Both the position numbers and the translations under genes were made by a program. From Kineosporia mesophila (GTDB taxonomy: Bacteria > Actinomycetota > Actinomycetes > Actinomycetales > Kineosporiaceae), in NCBI RefSeq assembly GCF_021129235.1, contig NZ_JAJOMA010000034.1, positions 1 to 61,204 on the forward strand: a stretch of 61,204 nucleotides of DNA, read 5' to 3'. Positions 7,937-17,169 of this stretch are shown piece by piece. How positions within the stretch are numbered: the first letter of the stretch is position 1; each line of letters starts with the position of its first letter. The notes under the pieces were generated by a model that was not told where the DNA came from, searched no databases, and worked only from the letters and a program-made list of their open reading frames with translations.

Positions 7937-9256
7937 TCACCAGCCGGCCCCTACCCGGTCAAGGAAGTCCCGGGCCAGGCGGGCGGCGTCCTCCGCCTGA
8001 TCGGGGCGCACCGGCACCAGCCCGTAGGTCACCCCACCGATCGTGGCCGCCACCGCGCGGGGGAGCACCGCGCTCAGGTGCATGGCAAAAGCATCGCCCA
8101 GGCGTTCCTGTTCGTCGGAACCCGTCACGGATCCCACCACCCCGAGCACCAGCAGCGGCGACCTGGCCAGCCCGAGCCGCTCCGGTGCGTCCGTTGCCCC
8201 CGCTCCCCCGGTCAGTGCCGTGCCGAGCCGGTCGGTGCGCATTCGGCGCTGGACATCCGCTCCGGACCGCACCCGGAACATATGCAGGGCAACGAGTTTC
8301 GCCGCCTCCGGGAACGTCTGACAGCGAGCCTGGTTGAGCGGGCCGGTCACCGTCGCCCAGATCGAGCCGAGCACCTCGTCACCGGCCCGCACCGCGATCG
8401 CCAGCCGCGGAATCTGCACGACCCCGGCGAACGTCACCGGGTCGACGAGGATCGGCTCGTGCGAGCGGTGCAGGTCACGGAAGACACCCCTCCGGGCCAG
8501 GAGCTCACGCACCGGCTCGGGCACCCGCCGGCCCAGCACCGTCTCCACCCGCGAGGCGTCCGCCTCGTTCTGCCGGCCGGAGAAGACCGAGAGCGACCGA
8601 CGCCCCGGCAGCTTCCTGGTTCGTCGCGGGTCCAGCAGATCCCAGCGCACCCGGAGCCGGTCCGAGGCGTCGGTGCCGTTGATGTCGTCACCCATCGGCC
8701 CGTAGAAGTCGGGCAGGTACTCCACCGCCCGGGCGCCCAGCCTGGCCAGGTCGAAGTAGGCGTTGCGGCCGATCAGCGGGTCGAAGGTCCAGGTGCTCTC
8801 GGTGACGCCGCGCGCCGGGGCCCAGTCGCGCTGGCGCATCTTCAGCGCGTGCCCGGCGCCGCGCCCGGCCGGGGTGCCAGCGACCCCGGCGATGTGGCTG
8901 TGCCGGCCGGCCTCGGCGGGCGCGTGGAAGAACCCGATGCCGGCGCCGGCCAGAACCGTTCCCGGGAAGGCCCCGGTGACGTAGTGACCGGCCTTGCTCG
9001 GCGCGCTCATCAGGTCGATGGTGGCCGGCAGGCGGTCGCCGCCCCCGATCGAGACGAACAGGTCCTCGACCTGGCTCATCTCGGTGAGGCCAACGATCTC
9101 GCGCACCTCGGCACCAAGGATGCCCGGCCTGCCGGGCTGTGTCCTCATGTCGCAGAAGGCCAGGAAACCCGGCCCGCCCCTGGTTCGTGCGCCCGGACGA
9201 ATCCGGCGGCGGGATTCGTCCGGGACGACGACGTCCGCCTCCGGATCACCCTCCAC
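7937..9256 (-). CDS. Chimeric ORF: GNAT-like domain joined to truncated PucR-type regulator
   Basis: Residues about 50-205 match predicted GNAT acetyltransferases of the COG3375 type: GHYVTGAFPG, SHIAGVAGTPAGRGAGHAL, TWTFDPLIGRNAYFDLARLG, VEYLPDFYGPMGD and SDRLRVRWDLL. From about residue 215 the sequence changes to the sensor region of PucR/CdaR regulators (ELLARRGVFRDLHRS, LAIAVRAGDEVLGSIW, AAKLVALHMFRVRSGADV). It ends with DAFAMHLSAVLPRAVA and a final FLDRVGAGW, before the C-terminal helix-turn-helix such proteins need. The unbroken frame thus fuses a nearly whole GNAT with a headless and tailless regulator. It may be a pseudogene product, and the start is uncertain. Confidence 0.7.
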   Translation of the reverse strand: MEGDPEADVVVPDESRRRIRPGARTRGGPGFLAFCDMRTQPGRPGILGAEVREIVGLTEMSQVEDLFVSIGGGDRLPATIDLMSAPSKAGHYVTGAFPGTVLAGAGIGFFHAPAEAGRHSHIAGVAGTPAGRGAGHALKMRQRDWAPARGVTESTWTFDPLIGRNAYFDLARLGARAVEYLPDFYGPMGDDINGTDASDRLRVRWDLLDPRRTRKLPGRRSLSVFSGRQNEADASRVETVLGRRVPEPVRELLARRGVFRDLHRSHEPILVDPVTFAGVVQIPRLAIAVRAGDEVLGSIWATVTGPLNQARCQTFPEAAKLVALHMFRVRSGADVQRRMRTDRLGTALTGGAGATDAPERLGLARSPLLVLGVVGSVTGSDEQERLGDAFAMHLSAVLPRAVAATIGGVTYGLVPVRPDQAEDAARLARDFLDRVGAGW

Positions 9257-9438
9257 GCCCGGGAGCCGGAACCCGTTCAGCAGGAACAGGACCGGCCGGG
9301 CCCGGCGCGGTCGGCGTCCCGTACATCACATTTTCGCGTTATTCACAGTGTTCGCACAGAAAGGGTGGACGTGCGTGGCTAGGTTGACCTTCGTCATCCG
9401 CGACATGAGGTCGCGGGATCGACGACACGGAGGTCTGT

Positions 9439-11769
9439 GTGCGAAGGGTTCTCACGAGCCTGGTGGTTGCTTCAGTGGTATCGGGGGCGGTGCTGGGACT
9501 TCCCGGCACCGCGCAGGCAGCCGCCGGGCCGGATCGCCGGCCCACGGGGTCGGACCATCTCACCAGCCCGATGCAGGAGAAGGCCACGACCCTACGGGAG
9601 GAGGCGGTCAAGCAGGTGCTGGACGGGGAGGCGACCGTCCAGGAGCGCAACGGCAGCCAGGTGGTGAAACTGGCCGCCGCGGGCGATGACCGGTATGTCG
9701 AGCTGTCCCGGCAGCGCACCGACCGGGTCTTCGTGATCCTCGCGGAGTTCGGTAACAAGCGGCACCCGAGTTACCCGGACAAGAACACCGACAAGGCCAC
9801 GCCGGGCCCGAAGAAGTTCGCCGGGCCGCTGCACAACCAGGTGGTCAAGCCGGGAAAGACCGACAACACCACGATCTGGCGCTCGAACTTCAGCCAGAAG
9901 TACTTCCAGCAGCTGTACTTCGGCGTCGGTAAGGGCGTCGAGTCACTGCGGACGTACTACCAGACCCAGTCCTCGGGCCGGTACAGCCTCGAGGGCAAGG
10001 TCACCGACTGGGTGAAGCTGCCGTACAACGAGGCCCGGTACGGCCGCTCGGACGGTTATCCGTGCGCGGCCAGCGTCTGCGGCAACACCTGGGCGATGGT
10101 CACGGACGCGGTCAAGGTGTGGGTCGCGGCCGAGAAGGCCAAGGGCCGCACCGACGCCCAGATCAAGGCCGAGCTGGCCACGTTCGACCAGTGGGACCGG
10201 TACGACCACGACGGGGACGGCGACTTCAACGAGCCGGACGGATACATCGACCACTTCCAGATCCTGCACGCCGGCAGCGACCAGGCCTCCGGCGACGCCA
10301 CGCAGGGTGAGGACGCGGTCTGGAGCCACCGCTGGTACGTCTCGGCGGCGGACGCCGGGGTCAAGGGCCCGGCCGGGAACCCGCTGGGCGGGACCCAGAT
10401 CGGCAGCACCGGGATCTGGGTCGGCGACTACACCACCCAGGCCGAGAACAGCGGCCTGAGCACGATCGCGCACGAGTACGGTCACGACCTGAACCTGCCG
10501 GACGACTATGACGTCTCCGGCGGCGAGGGCGACCCGGTGGAGTTCTGGTCACTGATGGCCCAGAGCCGGCTCAACGCCAAGGGAGAGGGCCTCGGTACCC
10601 GGGCCGGCGACCTCGGCGCCTGGAACAAGCTGATGCTGGGCTGGCTCGACTACACCGTGGTCAAGGCGGCCAAGGGCACGAACAAGGCCGTGGCGCTCGG
10701 GCCTTCGGAGTACAACACGAAGCTGGCCCAGGCCGCCCTGGTGGTGCTGCCCCAGAAACAGGTCACGCAGTACCTGGCCGACCCGGTCTCGGGGAAGTAC
10801 TCCTGGTGGGGTGGGACGGGGAACAACCTCGACAACACCCTGACCCGCACCCTCACCCTGCCCGCGGGCAGCCCTCGCCTGTCGTTCTCGGCGGCCTGGG
10901 ACATCGAGGACTGCGGGACCGCGGCCTGTGACTACGCCTTCGTCGAGGTCGACGACGGCAGCGGGTTCACGGCCGTTCCGGGCACGATCACCAGCCCGGA
11001 CGAGGGGAACGGCATCGACGGCTTCAGCGACTGGCGCACCGCCGGTTTCGACCTCTCGGCCTACGCCGGGCAGAAGGTGAAGCTGCGGTTCCGTTACACC
11101 ACCGACGCCTCCGGCAACGGGGCGACCGGCTCCAAGCCGGCCGGTCTGTTCCTCGACCGGATCTCGCTGAAGGCCGGTAGTACCACGGTGTTCAGCGACG
11201 GTGCGGAGACGCTGGACAAGGCCTGGACCGCGAAGGGTTTCAAGCGGTCCACCGGCACCGAGAAGGTCGGGTACGAGCAGTACTACATCGCGGCCAACCG
11301 CACGTACGCCAGCTTCGACAAGTACCTGAAGACCGGCCCGTACAACTTCGGCTGGTCGACGAAGCCCAACTACGTGGAGCACTTCGCCTACCGGCCGGGC
11401 CTGCTCGTCACCTACTGGGACACCTCGCAGACCGACAACGACGTCAGTGTGCACCCCGGTCGCGGCCGCAACCTCACGGTCGACGCCCACCCCCGGACGC
11501 TGTACCGGGTGGACAAGAAGCCGTGGCGCTCGCGCGTCCAGCTCTACGACGCGGCCTTCGGACTCAAGAACACCGGCGCCCTGAGCCTGCACCTCAACGG
11601 CAAGGTGTCGAAGATCAAGAGCCTGAAGGGGAACCCGCTGTTCGACGACACGAAGAACTACTACGACTCGGTGAAGCGTGACCACGGCGTGAAGGTCGCC
11701 GGATCCGGGGTGAAGATCAAGGTGCTGAAGCAGTCGGGTGTCTCGATGACCATTCGCGTCACCCGCTGA
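9439..11769 (+). CDS. Secreted M6-family metalloprotease (immune inhibitor A-like)
   Basis: 776 residues. A Sec signal peptide (two Arg, hydrophobic core, cleavage near AQAAAG) is followed by a propeptide-like region, then the M6 peptidase domain with the zinc motif HEYGHDLNLPD at about residue 345. A C-terminal part holds a concanavalin-like module with FDLSAYAGQKVKLRFRY and GLFLDRISL. These features match immune inhibitor A proteases, which degrade extracellular proteins. GGAGG five bases before the GTG at 9439 decides the start. A strong hairpin terminator follows four bases after the stop. Confidence 0.92.
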   Translation: MRRVLTSLVVASVVSGAVLGLPGTAQAAAGPDRRPTGSDHLTSPMQEKATTLREEAVKQVLDGEATVQERNGSQVVKLAAAGDDRYVELSRQRTDRVFVILAEFGNKRHPSYPDKNTDKATPGPKKFAGPLHNQVVKPGKTDNTTIWRSNFSQKYFQQLYFGVGKGVESLRTYYQTQSSGRYSLEGKVTDWVKLPYNEARYGRSDGYPCAASVCGNTWAMVTDAVKVWVAAEKAKGRTDAQIKAELATFDQWDRYDHDGDGDFNEPDGYIDHFQILHAGSDQASGDATQGEDAVWSHRWYVSAADAGVKGPAGNPLGGTQIGSTGIWVGDYTTQAENSGLSTIAHEYGHDLNLPDDYDVSGGEGDPVEFWSLMAQSRLNAKGEGLGTRAGDLGAWNKLMLGWLDYTVVKAAKGTNKAVALGPSEYNTKLAQAALVVLPQKQVTQYLADPVSGKYSWWGGTGNNLDNTLTRTLTLPAGSPRLSFSAAWDIEDCGTAACDYAFVEVDDGSGFTAVPGTITSPDEGNGIDGFSDWRTAGFDLSAYAGQKVKLRFRYTTDASGNGATGSKPAGLFLDRISLKAGSTTVFSDGAETLDKAWTAKGFKRSTGTEKVGYEQYYIAANRTYASFDKYLKTGPYNFGWSTKPNYVEHFAYRPGLLVTYWDTSQTDNDVSVHPGRGRNLTVDAHPRTLYRVDKKPWRSRVQLYDAAFGLKNTGALSLHLNGKVSKIKSLKGNPLFDDTKNYYDSVKRDHGVKVAGSGVKIKVLKQSGVSMTIRVTR

Positions 11770-11773
11770 ACCA

Positions 11774-11817
11774 CGCGGGCCCGGATCTCCCTGTCACCAG
11801 GGAGATCCGGGCCCGCG
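11774..11817. terminator. Bidirectional hairpin terminator
   Basis: A perfect 20-bp GC-rich stem with a four-base TCAC loop lies between the convergent metalloprotease and SpoOM genes. There is no long T-run, as is usual in actinobacteria. Confidence 0.85.
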
Positions 11818-11832
11818 CGGGTTCAGGCCGGC

Positions 11833-12861
11833 TCAGTCCTCCTCGCCGCCACCCTCGTCCTCACTGTCGTCCTCGAAGATCTCTTCCATGACCTCGTTGG
11901 CCACGTACCCGGCGGCCAGGCCTCCGGCCACACCCATCGCGACGCCACCCAGGCCGCCCATCCCGGAACTGCGGTGCTGGTCGTGGTGGCCGTACTGGCC
12001 GTGGCCACCACCGAACCCGGCGCCCCGCCCGTAGGACGGGGCCCCGTACCCGCCACCGAAACCCCCCGAGTGCCCGGCCATACTCTGGCGGCCCTCAATC
12101 GCCTGGCGGATCCAGCCGTCGACCGTCCCCGCCCAGTCCGTGGACTCGGCGTCGGCGTGCGACACGGTGTAGCGGCCGTAACTGTCCTGGCCGCTGCGGA
12201 ACAGGCCGCCGCGCTTGTCCAGCTCCAGCACCACCTGCACGGCGTGCGGGCCGGTGACGAAAGTCAGCTCGACCTCGTTGATCGCGTGCGCGTACTGCTG
12301 GGCCGGGAAGAACTCGATCTCCTGGTAGAACGGCAGCGTCTGCTGCGCGCCCATGATCTGCCCGTACTCCAGGTCGGCCGACTTGAACACGAAACCGAGC
12401 TTCAGGAAGGCATCCAGGATGCGCTCCTGCACCGGCAGCGCGTGCACCTGGACCGGGTCGAGGTCACCCTTGTCGACGGCCCGGGCGATGGCCACCTCGG
12501 TGCGCACGCCCATCACCATGCCGTGCAGCGACTGCCCGTAGACCGCCGTGATCGGGGTCTCCCAGGGCAGCACGATCTGAAAGGGCAGGGACAGGTTCTG
12601 GCCCTCGGCCAGGCGCATCGGGCCACTGACCGCCACCCGGTGGAACTCCCCGACGGCGTCCCGGTCGCCGTGACCCGACTCGATCTCCATCCGCGTGATC
12701 AGGCCGAGATTGATGTGCTCGATCTGCACGTCGGCGCCGCCGCCGACGAGGTTGACCTGCCCGGTCAGGATGCCACCGGGCTGGGCGCCCGGCTGGGACA
12801 GCACGGTGTCGACCTTCGGACCGCCGACCCCGAGAGCACCCAGCATTTTCTTGAAGACCAC
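11833..12861 (-). CDS. Sporulation-control protein SpoOM family
   Basis: 342 residues. The N-terminal 250 residues are the arrestin-like Spo0M fold: MLGALGVGG, KVDTVLSQPGAQPGG, LPFQIVLPWETPITA, a G(V/M)RTEVAIARAVDKGDLDP strand pair and FFPAQQYAHAINEVELTF. The C-terminal 90 residues are Gly/His/Tyr-rich and low in complexity, ending in an acidic EDDSEDEGGGEED tail. Spo0M regulates sporulation in Bacillus; the actinobacterial role is unclear. The start is a GTG with GGAGC seven bases upstream, and a shared terminator lies downstream. Confidence 0.9.
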   Translation of the reverse strand: MVFKKMLGALGVGGPKVDTVLSQPGAQPGGILTGQVNLVGGGADVQIEHINLGLITRMEIESGHGDRDAVGEFHRVAVSGPMRLAEGQNLSLPFQIVLPWETPITAVYGQSLHGMVMGVRTEVAIARAVDKGDLDPVQVHALPVQERILDAFLKLGFVFKSADLEYGQIMGAQQTLPFYQEIEFFPAQQYAHAINEVELTFVTGPHAVQVVLELDKRGGLFRSGQDSYGRYTVSHADAESTDWAGTVDGWIRQAIEGRQSMAGHSGGFGGGYGAPSYGRGAGFGGGHGQYGHHDQHRSSGMGGLGGVAMGVAGGLAAGYVANEVMEEIFEDDSEDEGGGEED

Positions 12862-13175
12862 GTCATTGCTCCTGCGGTGAGAGGAGACGGTAGTAAATCA
12901 TGATCAACCCGGCCCCCAAGTGACACGATCTGCCAGTCGCACTCACTCAATACCGCACCCAGAGCGCTATTTTGCCCGCCTGCACACCGTCCAGCACAGT
13001 ACGGTGCGCCTCCGGCAGAAAGACGTCCGGGGCACCCAGCGGCTCCTCCGGCTGGGCGAGGGTCCGGGCCCAACCTCCGCGACCCGGCGACCCGGCGACC
13101 CGGCGATCCGGCGATCCGGCGCGAATTCGGCGACCTGCGGGACAGCCGGGTGGACGAGTCGGCGCGGCCTCTGGC
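12862..13175. other. Non-coding gap with five 8-bp tandem repeats
   Basis: No convincing gene. Bases 13081-13120 are five head-to-tail copies of GAC/T-CCGGC (three GACCCGGC, two GATCCGGC). The gap separates the divergent-side end of SpoOM from the end of the reductase gene. Confidence 0.8.
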
Positions 13176-14525
13176 TCAGGCGGTTTTTACGACCGGCTGA
13201 CGGCTCACCTCGGCCACCCTCTCCGTCAGGCAGGTCCGGAAGTCCTGGTCGTCGCGCAGGTCCGGACCGAAGACCAGGTCCAGTCCCAGCAATGACTCCA
13301 CCAGACCGGTGGGACGGGCCACGGCCTCGCGCAGAGCCTGCGCGTGCGGATCGTCCAGCGGTAGAACACCCTCCTGGCAGGCCTTCCCGACGTAGACCAT
13401 CCAGGCCGCGACCCCGAGCACCGCGCCCTGCGGCATCCGGCCCGCGGCACGCGCGTCGCGGATCGTGCCCAGCAGCCGGGGGCCGAGTTTCAGGCTCCCG
13501 TCCATCGCGACCTGCGTGGTCAGATGCGGCAGCGCGGGATTCGTGAACCGCTCCAGCACCGTGCGGCCGTAGTCGAGCACCTCCAGCCCGTCGGACGCCA
13601 GGGTGGGAGCGACGTCCTGCTCGATCAGCCGCCAGGCCGCCTGCGCCAGATCGTCGTCGGAGGCCGCCTGCGCGATCGTGCGGTAGCCCCGCAGGGCTCC
13701 GAGATAGGCCAGCAGTGAATGGCTCCCGTTCAGCACCCGGATTTTGCGGCGCTCATAGGGGGCCACGTCGGCCACCAGCTCGGCCCCGGCCTTCTCCCAG
13801 GCCGGCCGCCCGGCGGCGAAGTCGTCCTGGATCACCCACTGCCGGAACGGTTCCGCGACCACCAGCCCGGCGTCCTGCGCCCCCAGCCGCGCCCCGGCCT
13901 CGGCCCGGTCGGCGTCGGTGGTCGCCGGCACGATCCGGTCGACCATCGAGCAGGGATAACGGACGTTGTTCTCCACCCAGTCGGCCAGGTCACCGGAGAG
14001 GTTCTCACGCACCAGGTCACGCAGCACCTCACCGTTGCCGTTGAGGTTGTCGCAGGGCAGGACGGTGAGGGGACCGGCATCCCGTTCCGCCCGCGCGCCA
14101 AGGCCTGTTATCAACCGGTCCAGGGCACCGCCGGGCCCGGACCGGTAGCCCTTCTCGGTGATGGTCAGGGTCACTACGCGCACGGCCGGGTCGGCGAGAC
14201 GGGCGATCAGGCGGCCGGTCTCGGTACGACCGTCGACGACGTCGCGAATCTGGCCGATGATCTCGAGCCGGGTCTGCGAAGGCCCCCGCTCCATCACCGA
14301 GTACAGGCCTCCCTGCGGGCGCAACTGCTCCACCACGGTCGCCGACCGCTGGGTGGCGCCACAGATCCCCCACTCGCCCGCGTCGTCCACCATCTGGGTG
14401 TAGACGGCCTGGTGAGCGCGGTGGAAGGCACCCAGGCCCAGGTGCACGATGCCCACCGGGGCCTGCGGCCCGAACGGGCGCCGGGGTGTGCCCGCCGGAG
14501 CCGATTCCGGTGAAAGCCGTTTCAC
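13176..14525 (-). CDS. uxuB: Mannitol dehydrogenase family protein, probable fructuronate reductase
   Basis: 449 residues of the polyol-specific long-chain dehydrogenase family. HLGLGAFHRAHQAVYT is the N-terminal NAD-binding sequence. VTLTITEKGY, CDNLNGNG and VDRIVPAT follow, and RKIRVLNGSHSLLAYLG carries the catalytic Lys/Asn/His set. The GTG start overlaps the stop of altronate dehydratase by four bases. That context, with glucuronate isomerase divergent, favours reduction of D-fructuronate to D-mannonate or of D-tagaturonate to D-altronate over a mannitol role. Which epimer is used cannot be seen. Confidence 0.87.
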   Translation of the reverse strand: MKRLSPESAPAGTPRRPFGPQAPVGIVHLGLGAFHRAHQAVYTQMVDDAGEWGICGATQRSATVVEQLRPQGGLYSVMERGPSQTRLEIIGQIRDVVDGRTETGRLIARLADPAVRVVTLTITEKGYRSGPGGALDRLITGLGARAERDAGPLTVLPCDNLNGNGEVLRDLVRENLSGDLADWVENNVRYPCSMVDRIVPATTDADRAEAGARLGAQDAGLVVAEPFRQWVIQDDFAAGRPAWEKAGAELVADVAPYERRKIRVLNGSHSLLAYLGALRGYRTIAQAASDDDLAQAAWRLIEQDVAPTLASDGLEVLDYGRTVLERFTNPALPHLTTQVAMDGSLKLGPRLLGTIRDARAAGRMPQGAVLGVAAWMVYVGKACQEGVLPLDDPHAQALREAVARPTGLVESLLGLDLVFGPDLRDDQDFRTCLTERVAEVSRQPVVKTA

Positions 14526-16039
14526 AGCACCGCCCCGATCTGCCAGGGCACGATCTCTTCCTGGCCCGCGCCGAGTTCCTCGCTACGGGTGGGTTCGCCG
14601 GAGGCCACCGCGATCATCCGGTCGTAGATGCGCCGCCCCACCTCGGCGACGTCGGTGCCCTCCTCCACGATGTCCGAGCAGTCGATGTCGATGTCGTCGG
14701 CCATGGTGCGGGCCAGGTGCGCGTTGGTGGCGAGCTTCAGCGTCGGGGCCGGGCGGCTGCCGAGCACCGAGCCCCGCCCGGTGGTGAAGCACAGCACGTT
14801 CGCTCCCCCGGCGACCATGCCGGTGACCGAGACCGGGTCGTAGCCGGGGGTGTCCATGAACACCAGCCCGGGCCGCGGCACCTGCTCGGCGTACCCGACG
14901 ACGGCCGACAGCGGGCTGTGCCCGGCCTTGGCCACCGCGCCCAGCGACTTCTCCAGGATGGTGGTGATGCCCCCGGCCTTGTTGCCCGGCGAGGGGTTGC
15001 CGTCCAGCGTCGTACCGAGCGAGGCGGTGTACTCGCGCCACCACTCGATGCGCCCGCGCAGGTCGCCGGACACCTCCTGGGTCAGCGCGCGCCGCATGAG
15101 CAGCATCTCCGCACCGTAGATCTCGGGCGTCTCCCCCAGGATACTCGTGCCTCCGGCCGCCACCAGCAGGTCGCTGGCCACGCCGAGCGCCGGGTTCGCG
15201 GTCAGCCCCGACCAGCCGTCCGACCCGCCGCACTGCAGCCCCAGCACCAGGTGCTCGACCCCGGCCTCGCGCCGTTGCGTCGGCGCCAGCGCGGCGGCCA
15301 GGTCCCGCACCACACCGGCGCCCTTGGCGACCGCCGCCCTGGTGCCCCCGGCGTCCTGAATCGTGAAGGAGACCAGCGGAACTTCCGGCGAGAGGTCGAG
15401 ATCGGCCAGCACGCCCGTCATCTCGTTGATCTCGCAGCCCAGGCCGACCACCACCAGCCCACCGATGTTGGCGTGGCGCGCGTAGCCGGTCAGGGTGCGG
15501 CGCAGGAGGTCCCAGCCCGGGCCGCGGTTCGCCATCCCGCAGCCGGTGCCGTGGGTCAGGGCCACCACCCCGTCCACCCGGCCGCCGGTCTGCTCGCGCA
15601 CGTCGTCGTCGGTGCGGCGGGCGATCGCCTTCGCCACCCCGGCCGAGCAGTTCACCGTGGTCAGCACCGCGATGCTGTTGCGGGTGCCGACCCGGCCGTC
15701 GGCGCGGTGGTACCCGGCGAAGGTGCGGCGCAGCCCGGCCGGCAGATCCATCACCGTGCCCTGGCCGATCACCCCCGCCTGGGCGGCGCCGCCGTCGACG
15801 AAGGCCAGGTTACCGGTGTGCAGGTGCGAGCCGGCCGGTACGGCGCGCGTGGTCACGCCGATCACCTGGCCGTACTTGTGCACCTCGGCCCCGGAGGGCA
15901 GGTCGCGCAGGGCGGTCTTGTGGCCGGCCGGGATCGGGTCGAGGGCGGCCAGGCCGGGGCTCAGCCGGTCGCCGGGCCCCACCTCCCGGCGCACGATCGC
16001 CACGTCGTCGTCGGGGGCCAGTCGCAGCAGGAGGCTCAC
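14522..16039 (-). CDS. uxaA: Altronate dehydratase family protein
   Basis: About 505 residues, joining the SAF-like N-terminal part (ALDPIPAGHKTALRDLPSG, YGQVIGV) with the large catalytic part. The latter shows FAGYHRADGRVGTRN, THGTGCGM, VVVGLGCEIN, LQCGGSDGWSG and FMDTPGYDPVSVTGMVAGG. The enzyme dehydrates D-altronate (or a related aldonate) to 2-keto-3-deoxygluconate. The start is the GTG at 16039, overlapping the LacI stop by four bases; longer upstream frames lie inside lacI and are spurious. It forms a tightly coupled operon of regulator, dehydratase and reductase. Confidence 0.9.
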   Translation of the reverse strand: MSLLLRLAPDDDVAIVRREVGPGDRLSPGLAALDPIPAGHKTALRDLPSGAEVHKYGQVIGVTTRAVPAGSHLHTGNLAFVDGGAAQAGVIGQGTVMDLPAGLRRTFAGYHRADGRVGTRNSIAVLTTVNCSAGVAKAIARRTDDDVREQTGGRVDGVVALTHGTGCGMANRGPGWDLLRRTLTGYARHANIGGLVVVGLGCEINEMTGVLADLDLSPEVPLVSFTIQDAGGTRAAVAKGAGVVRDLAAALAPTQRREAGVEHLVLGLQCGGSDGWSGLTANPALGVASDLLVAAGGTSILGETPEIYGAEMLLMRRALTQEVSGDLRGRIEWWREYTASLGTTLDGNPSPGNKAGGITTILEKSLGAVAKAGHSPLSAVVGYAEQVPRPGLVFMDTPGYDPVSVTGMVAGGANVLCFTTGRGSVLGSRPAPTLKLATNAHLARTMADDIDIDCSDIVEEGTDVAEVGRRIYDRMIAVASGEPTRSEELGAGQEEIVPWQIGAVL

Positions 16040-17037
16040 GTCGGTGTCCCATCGTCGGGTCGGGGTGCCCCGGTCGAGCCACGCACCTGGAGGGTGGTCG
16101 GGACCCGTTGCTGACGGGCGCGCGGCGCCGGGTCGGCCAGCTGGGCCAGGAGCAGGTCGACGGCCGCCCGCCCGGCCTCGCCCAGCGGCATGCCCACGGT
16201 GGTGAGCGAGGGGCGGATCATGCCGGCCATCGGGATGTCGTCGAAACCGGTGACGCTGAGCCGGCTGGGCACCGGCACCGACCGCTCGGCCAGGGCCTGG
16301 CACAGACCGATCGCGACCAGGTCGTTGTAGGCGATCACGGCGGTCACCGGCGCCGCCAGCACGGCGTCGGCGCAGGCCTGACCGCCGTCGTAGGTGGGTG
16401 GGACCGGCCCCAGTTCGTGCAGCTCGACGCTCTCCTGGAGGCAGCCCACCCGCACGCCGCGCAGGCGCTGCGCCCCCGACCAGCTATCGGCCGGGCCACC
16501 GATGTAACCGATACCGCGGTGGCCGAGCCCGGCCAGGTGGGTGACCAGGCGGATGGCGCCGTCCACGTCGGCGAAGGTGACCGACGAGGCCTCGGGCAGC
16601 GCCCGGTTCACCAGCACGGTCGGCACCAGGCCGATCGCCTCGCGCAGCGCGCCCGGGCGCATCCGGGGCGAGCACAGCAGCATCCCGTCGACCTGCTTGG
16701 CCAGCTGGCGCACCAGCTCCGGCTCGGCCGCGGCGTTCTCGTCGGTGTCGACGACGAACAGCTGGTAGTCGGACTCCAGGGCGCGGGCCTGGATGCCCTT
16801 GACCAGGCCGGGGAAGAACGGGTTGGCCAGGTCGGGCACCAGCAGGCCGAGATTGCCCGTGCGCCCGGTGATCAGGCCGCGGGCGGCGCGGTTGGGCCGG
16901 TAGCCGAGCTGGTCGGCCAGGGCCAGCACCCGCCGGCGGGTGTTCTCGTCCACCTTGCCCGGCACCGTCAGTGCCCGGGAGACCGTCGACGCCGAGACCC
17001 CGGCCGCCCGGGCCACGTCGCGGATCGTCACCGCCAT
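16036..17037 (-). CDS. LacI-family transcriptional regulator of hexuronate genes
   Basis: The N-terminal helix-turn-helix reads TIRDVARAAGVSASTVSRAL, followed by the hinge region (LGYRPNRAARGL) and a periplasmic-binding-like sugar domain (GLLVPDLANPFF, AVIAYNDLVAIGL, SVTGFDDIPMA). GAGGAGG six bases before the ATG at 17037 decides the start. It leads the operon with altronate dehydratase and fructuronate reductase and faces glucuronate isomerase. Two LacI-like palindromic sites lie in the gap, so it probably represses both directions until a hexuronate-derived ligand binds. Confidence 0.92.
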   Translation of the reverse strand: MAVTIRDVARAAGVSASTVSRALTVPGKVDENTRRRVLALADQLGYRPNRAARGLITGRTGNLGLLVPDLANPFFPGLVKGIQARALESDYQLFVVDTDENAAAEPELVRQLAKQVDGMLLCSPRMRPGALREAIGLVPTVLVNRALPEASSVTFADVDGAIRLVTHLAGLGHRGIGYIGGPADSWSGAQRLRGVRVGCLQESVELHELGPVPPTYDGGQACADAVLAAPVTAVIAYNDLVAIGLCQALAERSVPVPSRLSVTGFDDIPMAGMIRPSLTTVGMPLGEAGRAAVDLLLAQLADPAPRARQQRVPTTLQVRGSTGAPRPDDGTPT

Positions 17038-17081
17038 CAGGCACCTCCTCAGCACCGATCATGCCTCAGCCCCGGCCAAGC

Positions 17082-17167
17082 TGCAATCGTTTGCACGACC
17101 GGCGGCAGTTAACCGGCCGATTCCGGAAACAAGTCTTGACATCGATCTTTCAGATGCAATCGTTGGC
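17082..17167. promoter_or_regulatory. LacI-type operators in the divergent hexuronate promoter
   Basis: TGCAATCGTTTGCA at 17082-17095 is a 14-base near-palindrome with a central CG, typical of LacI-family sites. A second copy, TGCAATCGTTGGC, lies at 17155-17167 directly before the isomerase ATG. A TTGACA -35-like box at 17136-17141 lies between them. The second site would cover the -10/start region, so the isomerase mRNA may be leaderless and blocked by the repressor. Confidence 0.7.
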
Positions 17168-17169
17168 GG

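Noticed and set aside
13081-13120. Eight-base repeats as a regulatory array
   Set aside because: The unit is simple GC-rich sequence in a gap between gene ends, with no promoter nearby; kept only as a repeat.
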